Origin: JAAYJT01 sp037445555
Lineage (GTDB): Bacteria; Bacteroidota; Bacteroidia; Bacteroidales; JAAYJT01
Direction of reading: 5' to 3'
NCBI GenBank assembly: GCA_037445555.1
Contig: JBBIKG010000013.1
Coordinates: forward strand, 16,555-80,554
DNA: 64,000 nucleotides
Shown here: positions 43,267 to 52,329 of the stretch, one piece after another
How the letters are laid out: every line of letters begins with the position of its first letter
How positions within the stretch are numbered: the first letter of the stretch is position 1
The notes under the pieces: model-generated
What the model was told of the DNA's origin: nothing
What the model saw: the letters and a program-made list of their open reading frames with translations, nothing else
Database searches by the model: none
Made by a program: the position numbers and the translations under genes

Positions 43267-44127
43267 ATGAAAAAAATGTTTTTAGTTGTAGCTATTCTGC
43301 CGCTTATTGCAGGATGCTTTCAGAAAAAGAATGAACAAATTCTCAGCCTTCAGGCCGACAGCCTACGGATGACTCAAGCAATAGCTGAGCGCGACTCGTC
43401 GATAAATCTTCTTTTTGCATCATTGAATGAGATAGAAGAAAATCTTGCAACCATCCGCATGAAACAATCTCTGGTGTCAAAGCAAGCAACAGGAACCCGC
43501 GAAATGAAAGCGGATGTCAGAGAACGGATACAGGATAACCTGGCGGACATCAATCAGTTGCTCGAAAAGAACCGGAGCCTGATTGCCTCTCTGAATACTC
43601 AATTGCGTGAGAGCAACATTAAAATTGCCGAACTTAATAAAACCATCGAAAGACTCCAGTTCAATATTGAAGAGAAGGAACAGGAAATTGCAGACCTCAA
43701 AAACCAGCTGCTCTCGCTCAACCTCAAAGTGGAAGGCTTGACCCAGCGTGTGGCCGGGCTTGAACAGGAAAGTGCAAAAAAGACCGAAATCATTGACCAG
43801 CAAACTTCAGATATCAACACGGCATATTACATTGTTGGCACCCAGCGTGAGCTCCGCGATCTTGGCGTCATCAACCGCGAAGGGGGCTTTATTGGCTTGG
43901 GGCGTTCGACAAAATTTAATAAAGAATTTGCAAATGAGCATTTCATTAAAATTGATATTCGTAACTTTACAGAAATTGAGCTGAATGCTAAACGCGTTGA
44001 ATTAGTGACCACCCATGTAGCGGGAAGCTTTGAACTGGTTGGGGAGAATGTCGTCGAAAAACTGGTGATTAAAAATCCTGCCGAGTTCTGGAAAACCTCA
44101 AAATATCTTGTCATATCAACAAGATAA
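43267..44127 (+). CDS. Coiled-coil lipoprotein (possible Cbp1-family)
   Basis: A 286-residue lipoprotein with signal ending IAGC (Cys 17). Residues about 25-190 are a long, regular coiled coil rich in Glu/Lys/Gln and Leu heptads. The C-terminal domain (about 195-286) begins NTAYYIVGTQRELRDLG and is beta-rich. It resembles Bacteroidales proteins that databases name Cbp1-like collagen-binding adhesins, but the evidence for adhesion here is weak. A strong terminator follows 17 bases after the stop. Confidence 0.75.
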   Translation: MKKMFLVVAILPLIAGCFQKKNEQILSLQADSLRMTQAIAERDSSINLLFASLNEIEENLATIRMKQSLVSKQATGTREMKADVRERIQDNLADINQLLEKNRSLIASLNTQLRESNIKIAELNKTIERLQFNIEEKEQEIADLKNQLLSLNLKVEGLTQRVAGLEQESAKKTEIIDQQTSDINTAYYIVGTQRELRDLGVINREGGFIGLGRSTKFNKEFANEHFIKIDIRNFTEIELNAKRVELVTTHVAGSFELVGENVVEKLVIKNPAEFWKTSKYLVISTR

Positions 44128-44143
44128 CCTTAGCCTGCAAGGC

Positions 44144-44174
44144 AAAACCCCCGGAGCATAACCGGGGGTTTTTT
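44144..44174 (+). terminator. Intrinsic terminator after the coiled-coil lipoprotein
   Basis: The CCCCCGG stem (44148-44154) pairs with CCGGGGG (44162-44168), flanked by AAAA and a run of six T. A classic terminator shape. Confidence 0.85.
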
Positions 44175-44227
44175 ATTGATAAGAGATCAATGACCCCATT
44201 GGTTTTAATATCCTTTTCTCGACATGC

Positions 44228-44445
44228 TACTTAGGATATTTCGATCCAGTGTGAATGTTTAATTAGAAAAATATTCTGAGGATATATGTCGAAAAGTGCC
44301 CGTGGGGTCGCATGACATGTCAAATGTATAATCGGTAAAATAATTATTGCGCCCCCCTGCAACCAGACTAAAAACAATGTCGATCCCGGTCTTTATTCCA
44401 GCGAATCACCTGGTTCGCAAAAGCCCCAAAGCAATATTAATCATA
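44228..44445 (-). pseudogene. Decayed fragment of a DUF5916 gene (3' end)
   Basis: About 215 bases align base for base, at roughly 80 percent identity by eye, with the last part of the intact DUF5916 gene (45489 to about 45700), on the same strand. Translated, the end reads YPQNIFLIKHSHWIEIS then stop, against YPQNIFLIKLSYRIGLS in the intact protein. Two indels break the frame: CCCCCC in place of CCCC near 44355, and one extra base near 44309-44316. Homology stops near 44445 and the 5' rest is gone. It occupies most of a 432-base gap between the terminator and the LysM gene. The remaining 115 bases to 44559 hold nothing I recognise. Confidence 0.82.
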
Positions 44446-44559
44446 TATGTGACAGGAACAACCATGGGAACTTACCGCAGGATAGTGCCGAACCGCGTAT
44501 GTCGTTCCTTGGCTAACTTTTAAAGAAAAGACGAAAAAAAGCAGCTTAAGCCACTTATT

Positions 44560-45030
44560 TTAATCTACCGGCGGAATCACCAAAACCTGACCTGGATATA
44601 TTTTATCCGGATGTTTTAGCATGGGTTTGTTTGCCTCAAATATCACGGGATATTTGTTGGCATTCCCATAAAAGTGTTTCGCAATCTTCGAAAGGCTATC
44701 ACCGCTTACAACCGTGTAAAACTGTTTTTCGGGTTCTGCAGTTTCGGGCAAGGCTCCCTGAGCGGGTACTACCTCAAGACGGTCTTCAACCTTTGAAATG
44801 CCATTCACATTTCCGGCAGCCACAATTATTCTGTTTTTATTGGCAATGGTATCCACTATTCCGGTTAATGTGACTTTTTCGTCATCTACCTGAACCCTGA
44901 TATTGTCGGTATCGAAACCGAAACTCCGGATATGCGCAGTGATGGCGGCAGCCTTGTCGGCTTCTTTAGCCGCTGCCGATTTGCCGAATATCTTTTCTCC
45001 GGCATTCTTAATAAATGAAATTAATCCCAT
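44560..45030 (-). CDS. BON-LysM potassium-binding protein (Kbp/YgaU-like)
   Basis: A 156-residue protein with the Kbp layout: a BON domain (about 28-88, VTLTGIVDTIANKNRI) and a C-terminal LysM domain (about 105-153, YTVVSGDSLSKIAKHFYGN). E. coli Kbp (149 residues) is a cytoplasmic K+ sensor/binding protein. There is no signal peptide here either, so the LysM domain is unlikely to bind peptidoglycan. It follows the dodecin gene by 46 bases and the two may be co-transcribed. A broken DUF5916 fragment lies downstream and the intact DUF5916 gene lies upstream of the pair. Confidence 0.88.
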   Translation of the reverse strand: MGLISFIKNAGEKIFGKSAAAKEADKAAAITAHIRSFGFDTDNIRVQVDDEKVTLTGIVDTIANKNRIIVAAGNVNGISKVEDRLEVVPAQGALPETAEPEKQFYTVVSGDSLSKIAKHFYGNANKYPVIFEANKPMLKHPDKIYPGQVLVIPPVD

Positions 45031-45076
45031 AGAAACAATTTTTGATTTGTTGATTTAATGAACTTTGTCGACCTGT

Positions 45077-45280
45077 TCAATCAAATACTTCAAAGGTTAT
45101 TTTACAGGTAACCCTGAATTCAGAAATTTCTCCGTCCTTAATGACAGCGCTTTGGTCTTGAATCCAAACCGAACGAATTCCCTTTAAGGTTTGGGCGGCA
45201 GTTTTAACTGCATACCGCGTAGCATCTTCCCAACTCTTTTCGGACGACGCCATGATTTCAATTACTTTTAATACCGACAT
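45077..45280 (-). CDS. Dodecin, flavin-binding protein
   Basis: A 67-residue protein with the full dodecin pattern: VLKVIEIMASSEKSWEDATRYAVK, then IRSVWIQDQSAVIKDG and a final ITFEVF strand. Dodecins assemble as dodecamers that store or buffer FMN or riboflavin; the aromatic Trp that stacks on flavin is in SVWIQ (Trp 39). It is upstream of the LysM gene on the same strand. The roughly 200 AT-rich bases to its 5' side hold no exact -7 element. Confidence 0.93.
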   Translation of the reverse strand: MSVLKVIEIMASSEKSWEDATRYAVKTAAQTLKGIRSVWIQDQSAVIKDGEISEFRVTCKITFEVFD

Positions 45281-45488
45281 AGGGATGTTTATTTAAGGTT
45301 TAACGGAATAAAATTAATAAAATCAGGGATAAGAAATAATCATTTAACGCATAATTTCAAAATATTTGAAATATATGTGAGATCCGAAAATAATTAATTG
45401 TAATACAAAATTATACATCATTCAGGGAGAGCATTTTCCCCCAGGATGAATCAGACTTCTGGCCTGAAAAATACCCGCAGCATATCAC

Positions 45489-48125
45489 TCAGGATAATCC
45501 GATCCGGTATGAAAGTTTAATTAGGAAAATGTTCTGAGGATAGATGTCGAAAAGTGCCCGGGCATCGCCTGGCAGGTCAAATGCGCCATCGGTAAAATAA
45601 TTGTTGCGCCCCTGCGACCATACTAAAAACAGCGTCGATCCAGGTCTGTATTCCCACCGAAGCACCAGGTTCGATAAAAAAGCCAATGCTTTATAATCAG
45701 GATTTCTGATAGTATAGTCTGTCAATCCATCTCGGTTTTCATCAATTTGATACTGTTGAGAGCCTGATTGAAACACAACCTGATTGCCGGAAAGGGTTTT
45801 AAACCTGTTCGCGTATTTGTTGGCACCGGGCTCGGTTATGTATTTGAATTCGCTGTATTTGCCGGTGCTAATAAATGGTTGTCCCCAGTACTGTATGCTT
45901 AAGTCGGGAGTGAGGTTGAGATTTGCCCGGAGCGACAAGCTCAGCGTTTGCTGGTCTATTTTTGCATTCAGGTACCTCTTGCCCAAAGGGGTGTCAAGAT
46001 TCGAAACAAACTGAAGATTATTTTTACTCTCGCTGTATTGCGGATTCAGCGAGAAACTGACTGATGGAAGAGGTCTGTATGTTAGCCCAGCATAAATATT
46101 TCGCGAAAAAGAGTGATTACTTGCCCCCTTCTGAATGGTCCAGCCTGCATTGATGCGAAGTTTCTTGCGGCTATCAGTCCCGAAGTTCAGCCAGTTATTG
46201 ATGGCCGCAGGCAGGTAAAGCATTGGCCCCCCCCTAAGAGCTGAGCTCGACCATGTTGCCCCTTGCATATTGATGCCGGTACCAAAGCTCCAGTAGTTTT
46301 TGAATTGAATGTTGGCGTTGAAATTTCCGCCCGGTTGTCTTAATTTCCCTGAAAAATCCCACACAGTCCATTGGTTTGCATTAATACGCCAGCTAAGGAC
46401 GAAGCCTTTGGGCTGTGTTTCGCGATATCCGAGATAACCGACCTGCAAAATTTCATCCGCGCTACGTACAAAACCGATATCATTCAGCTCCAGTCCGGGT
46501 GATTTCCATTCAATAAAACCACCGAACTGTAATTTCGAATTACCGCCTTTCCATAATTCGATAGCGCCGCCATGGCCTGATAGTGATGTTCGTGTTGAAT
46601 CCAACGAAACATGATCTGCGTCAGGGCGTTGATAATACCGGGCCGGTGACCGCTGGGTGCGGACCAGGGCAAGGCTGTCGCCGCCGACATGGCTAAACAC
46701 CAGCCTGACACGCAATGTATATGTTTTATCTTTCCAGTTATACTCGAAATCGCCACCGCCGGTATAGGCCGCGCGATGTAAAAAACGAAGGCTGGCGTCA
46801 TTCAGATCGCGGTTTACAGCAGTAAGCATACCTCCGATGATAGTGTTCCCCTTGTTAAAATCTTTTGACACACGGGCGGCAAAATAGTTTGTTAACGGCT
46901 CTACCTGCTTATGGCTGCGCAATCCATCACTATCAAGTTCAGCGAACTCTCTTGAGGTAAGGCTTTCCATAATTCCAATGGACACTCCTCGGTCAGTTTT
47001 TCCGGTAAGTTTCGCGGCGCCGATAATGGTTGTGTTGATTGGGGTTTTTATAAACTGTCCTGAACCGACTCCCGGATTATATTGCGGCCTGCGGCCTATG
47101 CGCCTAGAATAGAAAAGATTCTCTGCAGCCCCGTCGCCATCGCCCGGCTGAAGGTTAAAGTTCATAATATTTCGTCCTTCAATAAAAAAAGGACGTTTTT
47201 CCTCAAAAAATGTTTCATACGCCGATAAATTCACCACCGACGGATCGGCTTCCACCTGCCCAAAATCAGGGTTCACACTAAGGTCGAGAGTTAGATTGTT
47301 TGTCAGGCCAATTTTTGCATCCAGGCCTCCGTTCAGCATTTGCGAAGCACCTGTCCTGAAAGGATTTGCAGGAATTTTTTCGTACTTTTCGGCTTGTGCC
47401 AGGCCATAGGGCGTAATGTCAAACTGTTTTTTCGGGGCGATGTTGCTCAACCCGTGCATTTCGCCGATCAGGTGTACCCATCCGGGAGCATTGCGCGGAA
47501 TGAACTGCCATAGCGAGGTCTCTTTTTTTCGAAAAAGATGCCGTGCCACCTGCAGCCCCCAGATGTGGTTCGCTTTGTCGGCAAATCGAAGCTGAGTAAA
47601 AGGTATTTGCATCTCGGCCACCCAACCATCGCTGACAATGGAGGTTTTGGCGGCCCATACCGGGTCCCATGTCGCGTCTTCCGTCTGCCCGTCGTTTACC
47701 GCTATCATATCAATTTTCACCCCGGCTGCAGTTACCATGAACGTAAATCCGGTGCGCATGTCATAATAACTGTCAAACTGTATGGCTACCAGGTCACCCT
47801 GCCCGTCGTCACGCCTGGATAACCGCCTCACAATACTATCGGGTGACGGATCATAGGCATGGAAGGCAACATACAGATTCCGATCGTCGAAAAGAATCTT
47901 AAATCGGGTTTCAAATGTTGGAGGTACGTTCTGATAGGGTTCGTACTGGGTGAAATCTCCCTCCCATTCAATGGTTGCCCATGCAGGATCGTCAATGGCT
48001 CCATCAATTACCGGAGGGATGTTTTGTATCCGCTTGGTCTGATACACCTTCTTATCAGGGGCAGTCTGTCCGAACATAAGAGAAGAAGCAATCAGGCAGG
48101 AAAGCAGCAAGAGTGTTTTATGCAT
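45489..48125 (-). CDS. DUF5916 outer-membrane protein with CBM9-like N domain
   Basis: An 878-residue secreted protein. After a signal peptide (LIASSLMFGQT) comes a carbohydrate-binding family 9-like domain (about 28-210, IPPVIDGAIDDPAWATIEW, then FKILFDDRNLYVAF), then the DUF5916 region, which is beta-rich and looks like an outer-membrane barrel to its end (IFLIKLSYRIGLS). Function is unknown; the CBM9-like part suggests glycan contact. The 3' end is duplicated as a decayed fragment about 1.05 kb downstream. No SusC/SusD pair is near. Confidence 0.87.
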   Translation of the reverse strand: MHKTLLLLSCLIASSLMFGQTAPDKKVYQTKRIQNIPPVIDGAIDDPAWATIEWEGDFTQYEPYQNVPPTFETRFKILFDDRNLYVAFHAYDPSPDSIVRRLSRRDDGQGDLVAIQFDSYYDMRTGFTFMVTAAGVKIDMIAVNDGQTEDATWDPVWAAKTSIVSDGWVAEMQIPFTQLRFADKANHIWGLQVARHLFRKKETSLWQFIPRNAPGWVHLIGEMHGLSNIAPKKQFDITPYGLAQAEKYEKIPANPFRTGASQMLNGGLDAKIGLTNNLTLDLSVNPDFGQVEADPSVVNLSAYETFFEEKRPFFIEGRNIMNFNLQPGDGDGAAENLFYSRRIGRRPQYNPGVGSGQFIKTPINTTIIGAAKLTGKTDRGVSIGIMESLTSREFAELDSDGLRSHKQVEPLTNYFAARVSKDFNKGNTIIGGMLTAVNRDLNDASLRFLHRAAYTGGGDFEYNWKDKTYTLRVRLVFSHVGGDSLALVRTQRSPARYYQRPDADHVSLDSTRTSLSGHGGAIELWKGGNSKLQFGGFIEWKSPGLELNDIGFVRSADEILQVGYLGYRETQPKGFVLSWRINANQWTVWDFSGKLRQPGGNFNANIQFKNYWSFGTGINMQGATWSSSALRGGPMLYLPAAINNWLNFGTDSRKKLRINAGWTIQKGASNHSFSRNIYAGLTYRPLPSVSFSLNPQYSESKNNLQFVSNLDTPLGKRYLNAKIDQQTLSLSLRANLNLTPDLSIQYWGQPFISTGKYSEFKYITEPGANKYANRFKTLSGNQVVFQSGSQQYQIDENRDGLTDYTIRNPDYKALAFLSNLVLRWEYRPGSTLFLVWSQGRNNYFTDGAFDLPGDARALFDIYPQNIFLIKLSYRIGLS

Positions 48126-48314
48126 TATTTTTAAATTTGTAGCCTGACAAAAGGCCGATTATCCTCTATCAGACGTAATAAAAAGAGTTTTGTTACATAC
48201 TTATTTTACAACTTTGACCCAGTCGACCACTTACCCTTAAAAACGGAAGGATGAATTCGGCGCCGAGAGTATTCAACACCAACAGATAACGTTAACCAAT
48301 TAAATCTTTCATTG

Positions 48315-48872
48315 ATGGCACGTACACCAACCAACATTATTCCTTTGGGATTTACTGCTCCCGGCTTCACCCTACCGGATATTATATCGGGGCAGGCGCT
48401 CACACTGGATGATGTCAAATCATCCAAAGCCACTGTTATCGCCTTCATCTGCAAACATTGCCCTTTTGTTAAACATATTATCAAAGAATTGGTGCAGGTT
48501 GGGAAAGACTATATGCCTAAAGGCGTTGCCTTGGTTATGATCAATTCGAATGATGTCGTCAATTTCCCTGCCGACTCACCCGAAAACATGAAACTATTTG
48601 CAGCTGAAAACGACTTTCCTTTTCCTTACCTCTTTGACGAGAGTCAGGAAGTGGCCAAAGCGTATGACGCTGCCTGTACTCCCGATTTCAATGTTATGGA
48701 TGGCAAAGGCAAGGTGGTATACCGCGGGCAGTTTGACGATAGCCGTCCTGAAAACGGGATACCTGTAACGGGAAAAGATCTGCGTCACGCACTTGACCTC
48801 TTGCTGAGGGGCGAAAAAGTGCCCGAGGAGCAACAGCCAAGCATAGGGTGCAACATTAAGTGGAAAGAATAA
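48315..48872 (+). CDS. Thioredoxin-fold redox protein (AhpC/TSA-like)
   Basis: A 185-residue cytoplasmic protein of the AhpC/TSA-thioredoxin fold. The active-site region is ATVIAFICKHCPFVKH, a CxxC (Cys 46, Cys 49) in the place of the peroxidatic cysteine, followed by the conserved cis-Pro region ACTPDFNVMD and SIGCNIKW at the end. This group is usually annotated as thioredoxin-family protein; it could be a disulfide reductase or a peroxidase. ATG 48315 is preferred over the TTG just before it. A bidirectional terminator separates it from the DHS-like gene. Confidence 0.85.
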   Translation: MARTPTNIIPLGFTAPGFTLPDIISGQALTLDDVKSSKATVIAFICKHCPFVKHIIKELVQVGKDYMPKGVALVMINSNDVVNFPADSPENMKLFAAENDFPFPYLFDESQEVAKAYDAACTPDFNVMDGKGKVVYRGQFDDSRPENGIPVTGKDLRHALDLLLRGEKVPEEQQPSIGCNIKWKE

Positions 48873-48906
48873 ATTTTTCAGGGAAAAATTAAACGAATCT
48901 TTCAGT

Positions 48907-48941
48907 AAAAAGCCTGTGACGTCTACGTACCACAGGCTTTT
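48907..48941. terminator. Bidirectional intrinsic terminator
   Basis: An 11-bp stem AAAAGCCTGTG/CACAGGCTTTT (48908-48918 with 48931-48941) lies between two convergent genes. A-rich and T-rich flanks on both sides let it serve both strands. Confidence 0.8.
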
Positions 48942-48959
48942 CTTCTGGGGTAACAGGTG

Positions 48960-49988
48960 TTATTTTTCAAAAATTCCCGCCCAGTCAAATTTCTTTCGAC
49001 AGCGCCAGTCGCCTTTGTGGTAAAGATAACTGGCTATCAGCGGCAGCACCGATGTGGCTTCGGCATAGACCATTTGCTCATACACCGTATCAACCTTACC
49101 CCAAGAGGATGCCTCCTTAAGGGTTGAACTGCTGCAGGCACCGTCGCGGGCATCAGCCACAGTTATCTGAACGGCATATTTATGCATGGGAACATCTTTG
49201 CCCAGAATTTCGGCACAGATAACGGTATCCTGTGTAAAGTTTTTGGGCACGCCGCCGCCTATCATAAACAAACCGGTAGTTCCGGCCGCCATTTTTATTT
49301 GAGTCAGCTCCAGAAAATCCGCAATAGAGTCAATAGTCATATGTTTGCCTGGGTTGTCCCACTGATGCTTAACCAGTCCAAACCCCGCACTGCTGTCAGT
49401 AAATGCCGGACAAAAAATAGGTACGTTATGTTCGTAGGCTACCTGAACGAGCGAGTCTTTTTTCTTGGCTTTGTCGGGGTTGTTCACCAGCCAGCGACCC
49501 ATTTCCTTGATGAATTCGCGCGATGAATAAGGCCTTGCTTCAAGTTGGCCGGCAATTTCATAAATGGTGTGGTCGCAAACCTGCAGTTCTTCTTCATCGA
49601 TCAGGGTGTCGTAAATGCGGTCTATGTAATTGTCGCGAAGCATTTTATCGTCCAGGTTCGGGTTGCCTTTGTAATGCTTGAATCCCAGAGCTTCAAAAAA
49701 GTCCATATCCACAATCGATGCTCCGGTGGCCACTATCACGTCAATCATGTTGTGTTTGACCATGTCAACATACACCTGCATACATCCTCCTGCACTTGTG
49801 CTTCCGGCCAGTGTCAGAATTACCGAGCAATCTTTGTCAGTCAACATGCGGTCAAAAATGTCCGCAGCCAAGGCAGTGTCGCGCGAGGTGAATGACATAT
49901 CGCGCATGGCACTGATAATAGATGTGGAGTCGAAGCTCTTAATGTCGATATGCTTAATGGTATCTTTTAGCAGTTCAGACTTATTCAT
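48960..49988 (-). CDS. Deoxyhypusine synthase-like polyamine enzyme
   Basis: A 342-residue homologue of deoxyhypusine synthase. The NAD-binding signatures VVATGASIVDMDFF and GLFMIGGGVPKNF are clear, and the lysine that carries the imine intermediate in human DHS is kept in ASSWGKV (Lys 298). Bacteria have no eIF5A, so the classic substrate is absent. The gene is the third of a row with agmatinase and arginine decarboxylase, so it most likely transfers a butylamine or propylamine group between polyamines, for example making homospermidine from putrescine. The reaction is inferred from family and context. Confidence 0.85.
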   Translation of the reverse strand: MNKSELLKDTIKHIDIKSFDSTSIISAMRDMSFTSRDTALAADIFDRMLTDKDCSVILTLAGSTSAGGCMQVYVDMVKHNMIDVIVATGASIVDMDFFEALGFKHYKGNPNLDDKMLRDNYIDRIYDTLIDEEELQVCDHTIYEIAGQLEARPYSSREFIKEMGRWLVNNPDKAKKKDSLVQVAYEHNVPIFCPAFTDSSAGFGLVKHQWDNPGKHMTIDSIADFLELTQIKMAAGTTGLFMIGGGVPKNFTQDTVICAEILGKDVPMHKYAVQITVADARDGACSSSTLKEASSWGKVDTVYEQMVYAEATSVLPLIASYLYHKGDWRCRKKFDWAGIFEK

Positions 49989-50009
49989 GACGATTCGGGG
50001 TTGTATGTT

Positions 50010-50873
50010 TTATTTCTTTTTGTTCAGGGCTTGATCGTAAAATTTGAATGATAGCATTTTGTACACGAGCTTGGCAGCCAGAAAATCCGGGGCTTTGTTT
50101 GCCGGGTTGGGGGCAAGCTCATTCACATCAAATCCCACGACATTAGATTTTTCAAATATTCGCTGCAGGATATCTATGGCCTGATACCACAACAGGCCAC
50201 CCGGCTCTGGAGTTCCGGTGGAAGGCATTATGCTTGGGTCAAACGCATCCAAATCGAAAGTAATGTATACGTTTTTGCTGAGCTGGCTCAACATGTCGTA
50301 CATCCAGGTTTTGCTGTCGTATATTTCGTGGGCATTATACATTCGCCCTGCTTCGATATTTTCGGTTTCCTCGATGCTCATACTGCGAATGCCGATTTGC
50401 AAAACAGGTGCCACCTCCTTTGCCCTGGCCATCACACAGGCGTGATTAAATTTCGACCCCATGTACTCATCGCGCAAATCGGCGTGGGCGTCGATCTGAA
50501 CTATTGTTAGATCGTTAAAATGACCTGCAAAAGCCTGAATGGCTCCTATGGATATGGAATGTTCGCCTCCCAGGGTAACTACAAACTTGTTTTTTTTAAG
50601 CAGTTGCTTTACCCTGTCTCTTACAGCTTTTACCATAGCTTCGGGGCTTGTCTTCTCAAGAACTGGTTCGGAAGTGCAGATGCCGATCTTGTAAACTTCG
50701 CTGTCGGTTTCAATATCGTACAACTCCATGTTGTTCGAAGCCTCGATAATGGCGGCTGGCCCATGATCGGCGCCTTTGACCCAGGTGCTTGTTTCGTCAT
50801 AGGGAACCGGAAGAATTACCACTTTTGATGTTTCGGGTGCTGAAAACTCCTCGGGTACGTCTCCGAAATTCAT
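50010..50873 (-). CDS. speB: Agmatinase
   Basis: A binuclear manganese ureohydrolase, 287 residues, that converts agmatine to putrescine and urea. The metal ligands are visible: GGEHS (His 105), DAHADLRD (Asp 128, His 130, Asp 132) and TFDLDAFDP (about 215-223). Its position directly after arginine decarboxylase favours agmatinase over arginase or formiminoglutamase. The DHS-like gene follows 21 bases downstream. Confidence 0.92.
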   Translation of the reverse strand: MNFGDVPEEFSAPETSKVVILPVPYDETSTWVKGADHGPAAIIEASNNMELYDIETDSEVYKIGICTSEPVLEKTSPEAMVKAVRDRVKQLLKKNKFVVTLGGEHSISIGAIQAFAGHFNDLTIVQIDAHADLRDEYMGSKFNHACVMARAKEVAPVLQIGIRSMSIEETENIEAGRMYNAHEIYDSKTWMYDMLSQLSKNVYITFDLDAFDPSIMPSTGTPEPGGLLWYQAIDILQRIFEKSNVVGFDVNELAPNPANKAPDFLAAKLVYKMLSFKFYDQALNKKK

Positions 50874-50916
50874 AAATACAACTGATTAATGAAACAAGGC
50901 GGATAATAATCCGATG

Positions 50917-50924
50917 CAAAAATA
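50917..50924 (-). promoter_or_regulatory. -7 promoter element TATTTTTG ahead of speB
   Basis: The reverse complement of CAAAAATA matches TAnnTTTG. It sits in the 64-base gap after speA, so speB and the DHS-like gene may also be expressed from an internal promoter. Confidence 0.45.
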
Positions 50925-50937
50925 CAACCTTTTGGCT

Positions 50938-52329
50938 TTAGTAACCCAATATCTTCAGCATCGACTTGTAACTCTGCTCTTTGGCAAAGAGCTTGGTGTA
51001 GTATTCGCCGTCCTCGTCCACGTCGATGATAATATGCTTGGGTGCAGGCAGCAGGCAATGCTGTATACCGCCGAAACCGCCTATACTTTCCTGGTAAGCG
51101 CCAGTATGAAAGAGGCCAATGTATAACGTGTCGCCGTTCAAAATTTTCGGCAGAAAGATGGCATTCGAATGTGCCTCGCTATTGTAGTAGTCCTGGCTGT
51201 CGCAAGTCAGTCCTCCAAGAAAGACCCGCTCATATTCCTTATCCCAGTTGTTAAGAGCCAGCAGGATAAAGCGCTGGTGTGCCGCCCAGGTATCAGGTAG
51301 TGTAGTCATGAAACTGCTGTCGATCATATTCCACGCTTCACGGTCGTTTTGTCGCTTCTGGTCAATGATTGAATAAAGCACTGCCCCGCTTTCACCCACC
51401 GTAAAGGAACCAAATTCTGTGAAAATATCAGGCTCGGGAACTCCGTTTCGGTCGCAGGCTGTCTTTATCTGCGAAATAATTTCCTCGGCCATGTATTCGT
51501 ACTCGTAGGCGAAAGAGAGGCTGTTTTTAATTGGAAATCCGCCACCGATATTAAGAGAATCGAGCTCAGGGCAAATTTTTTTCAGATCGCAATATACGTT
51601 TACACATTTTTGAAGCTCATTCCAGTAATAGGCATTGTCGCGGATGCCTGTATTGATAAAAAAATGAAGCATTTTGAGTTTGAACTTTGGGTTGTTTTTG
51701 ATCTTCGATTCATAAAACGGCACAATGTCGTTGTAGCGAATACCAAGACGGGAAGTGTAAAACTCAAAACGCGGTTCTTCTTCCGAAGCAATGCGGATGC
51801 CAATCTTGCAGGGCTTGGTAAGCAAACGGTCATAATGGTCTATTTCGAAAAGGTTGTCAATAATCGGAACCGTGTTTTCAAACCCGTTTTCAATCAGCCC
51901 GACAATATTCTCCAAATACAGCGAACGCTTGAACCCATTGCAGATTATATAGTTTTCCTTGCTGAGTTTGCCTTCTTCGTAAAGTTGTTCAATGATATTT
52001 ATATCGAATGCGGACGAAGTTTCCAGATGAATATCGTTTTTGAGTGCCTCTTCGAGTATGAAGGCAAAATGACTGCTTTTGGTACAATAGCAATAATGAT
52101 ACTCCCCTTCGTAATCGGATTTAGCCATAGCCACATTGAACATGCGTTTTGCCCGCTGGATCTGCTTGCTGATTTTGGGCAGATAGGTTAATTTGACCGG
52201 AGTTCCGTATTGCTTGATGATATCCATCATCGGAATATCGTGGAAATACAGTTCGTCGTCAATTACCTTAAACTCTTCGGTTGGGAAATCAAATGTCTGT
52301 TCAATTAGGTCGATGTACTTGTTTTTCAT
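50938..52329 (-). CDS. speA: Arginine decarboxylase, short flavobacterial type
   Basis: A PLP enzyme of the alanine-racemase fold (type III) that makes agmatine from arginine. It has 463 residues, shorter than the roughly 630 of the classic SpeA, lacking its extra helical section; this short form is common in Bacteroidota. The PLP lysine is in CYCTKSSHF (Lys 84), followed by LNIGGGFPIKNS and FTEFGSFTVGESG for the phosphate group, and GGLTCDSQDYY near the C terminus, which supplies the second active-site residues. First gene of the polyamine cluster. Confidence 0.9.
   Translation of the reverse strand: MKNKYIDLIEQTFDFPTEEFKVIDDELYFHDIPMMDIIKQYGTPVKLTYLPKISKQIQRAKRMFNVAMAKSDYEGEYHYCYCTKSSHFAFILEEALKNDIHLETSSAFDINIIEQLYEEGKLSKENYIICNGFKRSLYLENIVGLIENGFENTVPIIDNLFEIDHYDRLLTKPCKIGIRIASEEEPRFEFYTSRLGIRYNDIVPFYESKIKNNPKFKLKMLHFFINTGIRDNAYYWNELQKCVNVYCDLKKICPELDSLNIGGGFPIKNSLSFAYEYEYMAEEIISQIKTACDRNGVPEPDIFTEFGSFTVGESGAVLYSIIDQKRQNDREAWNMIDSSFMTTLPDTWAAHQRFILLALNNWDKEYERVFLGGLTCDSQDYYNSEAHSNAIFLPKILNGDTLYIGLFHTGAYQESIGGFGGIQHCLLPAPKHIIIDVDEDGEYYTKLFAKEQSYKSMLKILGY

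Noticed and set aside
44560..45280. Kbp and dodecin as a mobile element between direct repeats
   Set aside because: No transposase, terminal inverted repeats or target duplication; the repeat is coding sequence of DUF5916, so duplication and decay is simpler.
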